Assembly (NCBI GenBank): GCA_031552995.1
Contig: JAVBMB010000053.1
Span: 1 to 25,457, forward strand
Origin: JAVBMB01 sp031552995
GTDB taxonomy: Bacteria > Bacillota > Clostridia > Oscillospirales > Butyricicoccaceae
DNA length: 25,457 bases
Direction: 5' to 3'
Every line of letters begins with the position of its first letter. The first letter of the stretch is position 1. The position numbers and the translations under genes are program-made. This document shows, piece by piece, positions 22,506 to 25,457 of the stretch. Below the pieces are notes generated by a model that searched no databases, was not told the DNA's origin, and saw only the letters and a list, made by a program, of their open reading frames with translations.

Positions 22506-23729
22506 TTATGCCCCCAATTCTTCTCTGCCCGGCTGCCCGCACAGCCCGAACCCTTCGGCCAGAATATTCATGGCCCTGTCTATGTCGGCGCTGTCCACCG
22601 TGAGTGATATGGCCATTTCGGATGTAGTGATGTGGTAATACGGGATACCAGCCGCCGTCAGCAGGCTGAACGCCCTTGCCGCGACACCACTGCGGGCTAT
22701 CATCCCGGCGCCGACGAGCGACAGGCGTGCGATGCCGCGTTTGACCGTAAGCTCGACCGGCAGGTCGCTGCGCGCTATCTCGCGCAGCAGGCGGTCGGTA
22801 CTTTCTCCCGAGCAGCAGAACGACACGATACGCTCTCCGCCGCCCTCAATCTGCATTGTTATCGTGTCGACACTTATGTCGTGCCCGGCGATGACAGAGA
22901 ACAGCGTACCGACCCAATCCTGCGCGGCGGGGCCTTTTGCGCTTAGCGTCGCGCAATCGGCGGCGCAGCTGATGCCGGTCACCGGGATATCTTCGAACAT
23001 TGTGCTTGGCATAATTACAGTCCCCTTTGCGCGGTCGCTTTCGAGTGATTTGCCTAGGAAAAGCGGCACACTATATTTTTTTGCAAGCTCGACGCTGCGT
23101 GTCTCCAGCACTTTTGCGCCGAGAGCAGCGAGCTCCATCATCTCGTCATATGTGATGCAGTGTACTTTTTTTGCCGACGGCACAATGCGCGGGTCAGCCG
23201 TGTGAATGCACTCCACGTCTGTATAGATATCGCACGACCAGCCGAGTGTGGCGGCAAGCGCGACGGCTGTGGTATCCGACCCGCCGCGGCCGAGCGTGGT
23301 GATGTTGCCGTGTTCATCCATGCCCTGAAACCCGGCGACGACCGGTACCGCGCCGCTGTCTATAACCTCGCGCAGCCGCCCCGCGTCGATGCGCTTGATA
23401 CGCGCCTTGCTGTGATGCGCGGTTGTAACAAAGCCGCACTGATAGCCGGTGAGTGAAACGGCGGGCACGCCTAGGCTTTGAAGCGCAAGGGCCAGCAGCG
23501 CGACCGTCTGCTGCTCCCCTGTCGACAGCAAACTGTCGACCTCTCTGGAGCTACCGCCGCCGACAAGCTCGGACATGCGCTTCAGTTCATCGGTGGATGA
23601 ACCCATCGCGCTGGCGACGACAACGATATTGTCGCCCCCGGCGCGGCACTTTGCAATGTGTCGGGCGACGGCTTTTATCTTGTCTACCGTGGCGACGCTT
23701 GTGCCGCCGTATTTGTGGACTACATTCAT
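22506..23729 (-). CDS. lysC: Aspartate kinase, second copy, under methionine T-box
   Basis: The 407-residue aspartokinase is of the Bacillus LysC/actinobacterial Ask type. The kinase motif KYGGTS sits at 6-11, and TTLGRGGSDTTAVALA with DVECIHTADPR follows in mid-domain. Two C-terminal ACT domains come next (about 260-400), including ITMQIEGGGERIVSF. It differs clearly from the 443-residue copy at 2243-3574. I chose ATG 23729 (GGGTGA upstream); the longer reading frame would extend into the T-box terminator. It is the first gene of the methionine operon, so this copy probably supplies aspartyl phosphate when Met-tRNA is uncharged. Asd is shared with the other operon. The ACT domains still permit feedback by lysine or threonine. 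Confidence 0.94.
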   Translation of the reverse strand: MNVVHKYGGTSVATVDKIKAVARHIAKCRAGGDNIVVVASAMGSSTDELKRMSELVGGGSSREVDSLLSTGEQQTVALLALALQSLGVPAVSLTGYQCGFVTTAHHSKARIKRIDAGRLREVIDSGAVPVVAGFQGMDEHGNITTLGRGGSDTTAVALAATLGWSCDIYTDVECIHTADPRIVPSAKKVHCITYDEMMELAALGAKVLETRSVELAKKYSVPLFLGKSLESDRAKGTVIMPSTMFEDIPVTGISCAADCATLSAKGPAAQDWVGTLFSVIAGHDISVDTITMQIEGGGERIVSFCCSGESTDRLLREIARSDLPVELTVKRGIARLSLVGAGMIARSGVAARAFSLLTAAGIPYYHITTSEMAISLTVDSADIDRAMNILAEGFGLCGQPGREELGA

Positions 23730-23776
23730 GGTGTTCACCCCGTAACGGCACAGGCCGAGTGATGTTCGGCACAGGG

Positions 23777-23815
23777 CAAACAAAAACGCCCTTAATGCCT
23801 TAAGCATTAAGGGCG
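23777..23815 (-). terminator. T-box regulated terminator of the methionine operon
   Basis: CGCCCTTAATGC and GCATTAAGGGCG form a perfect 12-bp stem followed on the minus strand by TTTTTGTTT. It is the conditional terminator of the methionine T-box. Confidence 0.92.
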
Positions 23816-24068
23816 AAGGATAAACCTCGCGTTACCACCTTAATTCACCGGCGCCTCGCAACGCCGGCCTTACAGAGTACAGGAAAACCGATACCCCCGC
23901 GCTTTAACGGGCGCCCCCGTCGCAGCCTGTGCGCGCATGCGCAGTCGGTGCGAGGCTCTGAGACCATGTTCATCTGCGCTATCCGCACCCCTTTTCACCA
24001 AGCGGGGCTCTCTGAGGCGTACTTCGCCGATTACTCTTCTCTTCACTGCCTTTATCGTATCATCGATA
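23777..24068 (-). promoter_or_regulatory. T-box riboswitch leader, apparent methionine (AUG) specifier
   Basis: The minus strand carries the T-box core AAGGTGGTAACGCG (23841-23828) before a terminator. Stem I has GAGA pairing with UCUC at its base, an AGAGUA strand opposite the specifier, AUC/GAU above it, and distal AGAGA and GGUG elements. The 3' strand of the specifier loop reads GAAC-AUG-G, giving specifier AUG (23967-23965), methionine. This agrees with the downstream genes (aspartokinase, metY, metA). The UGGU bulge fits an ACCA tRNA end. The T-box call is firm and the specifier call is good because fold and gene content agree. Confidence 0.92.
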
Positions 24069-24074
24069 TGAGAG

Positions 24075-24103
24075 AGTATAGACGATGCCCTTTGATTTGT
24101 CAA
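24075..24103 (-). promoter_or_regulatory. Promoter of the methionine operon
   Basis: On the minus strand TTGACA (24103-24098) and TATACT (24080-24075) are separated by exactly 17 nt. Confidence 0.88.
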
Positions 24104-24164
24104 GTGTTTATTTTTGGGTTGAAGCTATTAAACCGAAATTGCGGTGACTGAGGTGAAAACCCCC

Positions 24165-24193
24165 TTTACAAACGCCGGCGCAATGTGTATAAT
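24165..24193 (+). promoter_or_regulatory. Promoter of tRNA-Trp
   Basis: TTTACA (24165-24170) and TATAAT (24188-24193) are separated by 17 nt, about 18 nt before the tRNA 5' end. Confidence 0.85.
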
Positions 24194-24211
24194 GTAAAAG
24201 CGCCACAATAC

Positions 24212-24287
24212 AGGGGTATAGCTCAGTTGGTAGAGCAGTGGTCTCCAAAACCACGTGCCGAGGGTTCAAATCCTTCTGCCCCTGCCA
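24212..24287 (+). tRNA. trnW: tRNA-Trp (anticodon CCA)
   Basis: The cloverleaf is complete. The acceptor arms AGGGGTA and TGCCCCT pair (one G-T). The D-arm reads AGCTCAGTTGGTAGAGC. The anticodon stem GTGGT/ACCAC encloses CT-CCA-AA (anticodon 24245-24247). The T-arm GAGGGTTCAAATCCTTC follows, then discriminator G and an encoded CCA. The gene is alone and does not sit beside rpmG, secE or nusG as it does in many Bacillota. Confidence 0.97.
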
Positions 24288-24298
24288 TTACGGTAAAA

Positions 24299-24350
24299 TG
24301 TGAACTCTCAGCCGATTTTCTTCGGCGAGGTGTTCGCATTTTTCATTTTA
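24299..24350 (+). terminator. Terminator of tRNA-Trp
   Basis: TGTGAAC pairs with GTTCGCA and CTC-GCCGA with TCGGC-GAG around a TTTTC loop, with small internal mismatches, followed by TTTTTCATTTTATT. Confidence 0.8.
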
Positions 24351-24726
24351 TTCAAAGAAGAGCACAAAACGCTTTGTGATGACGGCGGTTTTTGCAACAC
24401 TGCTATGAAATGCAGTATCGTATTTTGGAGGCGAAAAACTGATGAACAAAATATTAAAAGGCGAAACGAATTGAATAGCTTTGCCGCTTGAGCCGGCACC
24501 CGCCGACAAACAAAAAAACAGGCTCATTCGGCAATTTTTACCGTGGGAATACGTTGCTATTCCATTCATCTTTGTATGAACGGATAGTTTTTGATGCGCA
24601 AGCGGTAGCGTATGTACATATTTCGCACTGTTTCTCTTGTGTAAATATAGATTTTTGTTTAACTTACCTAATAAAATATTAATATTCTTGGCTAGTTATC
24701 ACATGGACTTTTAATACGTCTGGGAC
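24351..24726. other. AT-richer stretch without a convincing gene
   Basis: This part is visibly AT-richer than the rest of the window. Its only ORFs are about 60 codons, overlap on both strands and match nothing I know. At 24442-24474 an ATG with GGAGG 10 nt upstream opens a ten-codon ORF (MNKILKGETN), which could be the relic of a gene start. I see no transposase remains and no copy of the tRNA 3' end that would mark an attachment site. Confidence 0.5.
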
Positions 24727-24732
24727 TATAAT
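24704..24732 (+). promoter_or_regulatory. Possible promoter of the small membrane protein gene
   Basis: TGGACT (24704-24709) and a perfect TATAAT (24727-24732) are 17 nt apart, upstream of the gene starting at 24858. Confidence 0.5.
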
Positions 24733-24857
24733 TAAACAAGGATATCATGACTTGCAAGGCAGCAGTAATCGCTTTCAGGGATGTGCAGGTCCGGCGATTC
24801 CAAACGGCATACATACCATATATCGAGATATCGAGTAGATTTGTCAAAGGAGATGTC

Positions 24858-25253
24858 ATGGGGCGGCTTCAACATTTTTTCTCCGGATTTTTGAAAAAAG
24901 CCCTCATACTTTCATCTGCCGGGATTCTCTTTTCAGCCCTGCTGCAGTGGATTGGCTCTGGCGGGCTTTCTTTGACCGCCGTGTTTTTGACAAACACCCT
25001 GTTTTATGTGGGAATGAGTTTTTTCGTTGCGGGGCTTATCTCGCTGGTTCATAATATCGGGGCATTCAACGGACTGATATACGGCGCAAAGTGCGTCGCC
25101 GCTGTTTTCAGGGGCAAACAGAAGACCTCTTTGCAGATGATTGACGGATATGCCGAATTTTGTGCCGGACGGAGAAGCTACGATCATGTGGCGCAGCTCA
25201 TGGTATGCGCTATTGCTTTTTTTACACTGTCCGTACTGCACGGGGGCTTTTAG
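24858..25253 (+). CDS. Small integral membrane protein, possibly DUF3899-like
   Basis: This 131-residue protein has about three hydrophobic segments: 10-28 (around ALILSSAGILFSALL), 38-61 (AVFLTNTLFYVGMSFFVAGL), and a C-terminal one near 115-130. A short basic loop lies between them. The middle part, FYVGMSFFVAGLISLVHNIG followed by FNGLIYGAK, recalls the small DUF3899-type membrane proteins, but this is a weak resemblance. ATG 24858 is chosen because AAAGGAG lies just upstream; the frame is open further back to 24747 but without an RBS or membrane-protein character. A lipoprotein gene starts 103 nt downstream. Function is unknown. Confidence 0.7.
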   Translation: MGRLQHFFSGFLKKALILSSAGILFSALLQWIGSGGLSLTAVFLTNTLFYVGMSFFVAGLISLVHNIGAFNGLIYGAKCVAAVFRGKQKTSLQMIDGYAEFCAGRRSYDHVAQLMVCAIAFFTLSVLHGGF

Positions 25254-25356
25254 CCACTGCCTTTTACGCTGTGTTCGCCGCTTATATTTCTATCACTAAA
25301 GCCATTGGCACATCACAAAGTGCTTTAAAAAAATACTTAGGTATGGAGATGGAACA

Positions 25357-25457
25357 ATGAAAACGAAACAACTCATCGCGCTGCTTCTCACCACTCTCTT
25401 GGCCCTCGGCGTACTATCCGCGTGCAATCAGACAGCAGATCCGACACAGCCGGGCTC
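25357..25457 (+). CDS. Lipoprotein, N-terminal part only (cut by window edge)
   Basis: The frame opens at ATG 25357 behind a GGAG site and runs off the right edge after 33 full codons. The visible part is a lipoprotein signal peptide: MKTKQ, a hydrophobic core, and lipobox LSAC with lipidated Cys23, followed by a Thr/Pro/Gln-rich linker (NQTADPTQPG). The mature domain is outside the window, so no function can be given. It is probably co-transcribed with the small membrane protein gene upstream. Confidence 0.8.
   Translation, partial: MKTKQLIALLLTTLLALGVLSACNQTADPTQPG

Noticed and set aside
23964..23971. Alternative specifier readings of the second T-box (CAU for His, AAC for Asn)
   Set aside because: They break the specifier-purine-helix register that both T-boxes share, and only AUG fits the methionine genes downstream.
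25160..25360. 66-codon plus-strand frame overlapping the membrane protein and lipoprotein genes
   Set aside because: It overlaps the end of a better-supported gene, lacks an RBS, and its product has no recognisable features.

Overview
The window reads as a chromosomal segment of a GC-rich member of the Bacillota, most likely class Clostridia. Supporting signs are two T-box riboswitch leaders, a divIC-yabR gene pair, Bacillus-type ribosome binding sites, sigma-A promoters close to consensus, and many GC-rich intrinsic terminators. I cannot name a genus. No phage, insertion sequence, CRISPR array or rRNA was seen.

Layout. Positions 1-1633 (minus) hold a medium-chain-type acyl-CoA synthetase that runs off the left edge. 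It is read through a T-box leader (about 1771-2036) whose specifier triplet appears to be AUC (isoleucine), and an Ile-rich small ORF overlaps its start codon. Divergent from it is lysC-asd (2243-4559), the first two steps of the aspartate pathway. Next comes a membrane-anchored MerR regulator with a YbjQ-family protein (4714-5647), then an MBOAT O-acyltransferase with an SGNH-like secreted partner (5720-8222). On the minus strand lie yabR and divIC (8280-9016). A cytoplasmic gamma-glutamyltransferase-like gene (9248-10861) converges on a HisC-like aminotransferase (11096-12214). An orphan peptide/nickel-type solute-binding lipoprotein follows (12444-13949). Then come a minus-strand DJ-1/PfpI plus flavodoxin pair (14052-15192) and a 1298-residue orphan hybrid histidine kinase (15438-19334). 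A cluster of related hairpins fills 19341-19637.

The right part is a methionine operon read leftwards from 24068 to 19652: a T-box leader with an apparent AUG (Met) specifier, a second aspartate kinase, a GNAT acetyltransferase, metY and metA. MetA carries Glu111, which points to acetyl-CoA use, so MetA plus MetY would give direct sulfhydrylation of O-acetylhomoserine. This second aspartokinase would let Met-tRNA charging set flux into the pathway separately from lysC-asd.

After the tRNA-Trp gene (24212-24287) the sequence becomes AT-richer and gene-poor. It ends in a small membrane protein and the start of a lipoprotein cut by the window edge.

The most interesting signal is the isoleucine T-box on an acyl-CoA synthetase. 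It suggests that the enzyme feeds isoleucine synthesis, for example by activating 2-methylbutyrate for reductive carboxylation, rather than serving fatty-acid catabolism.
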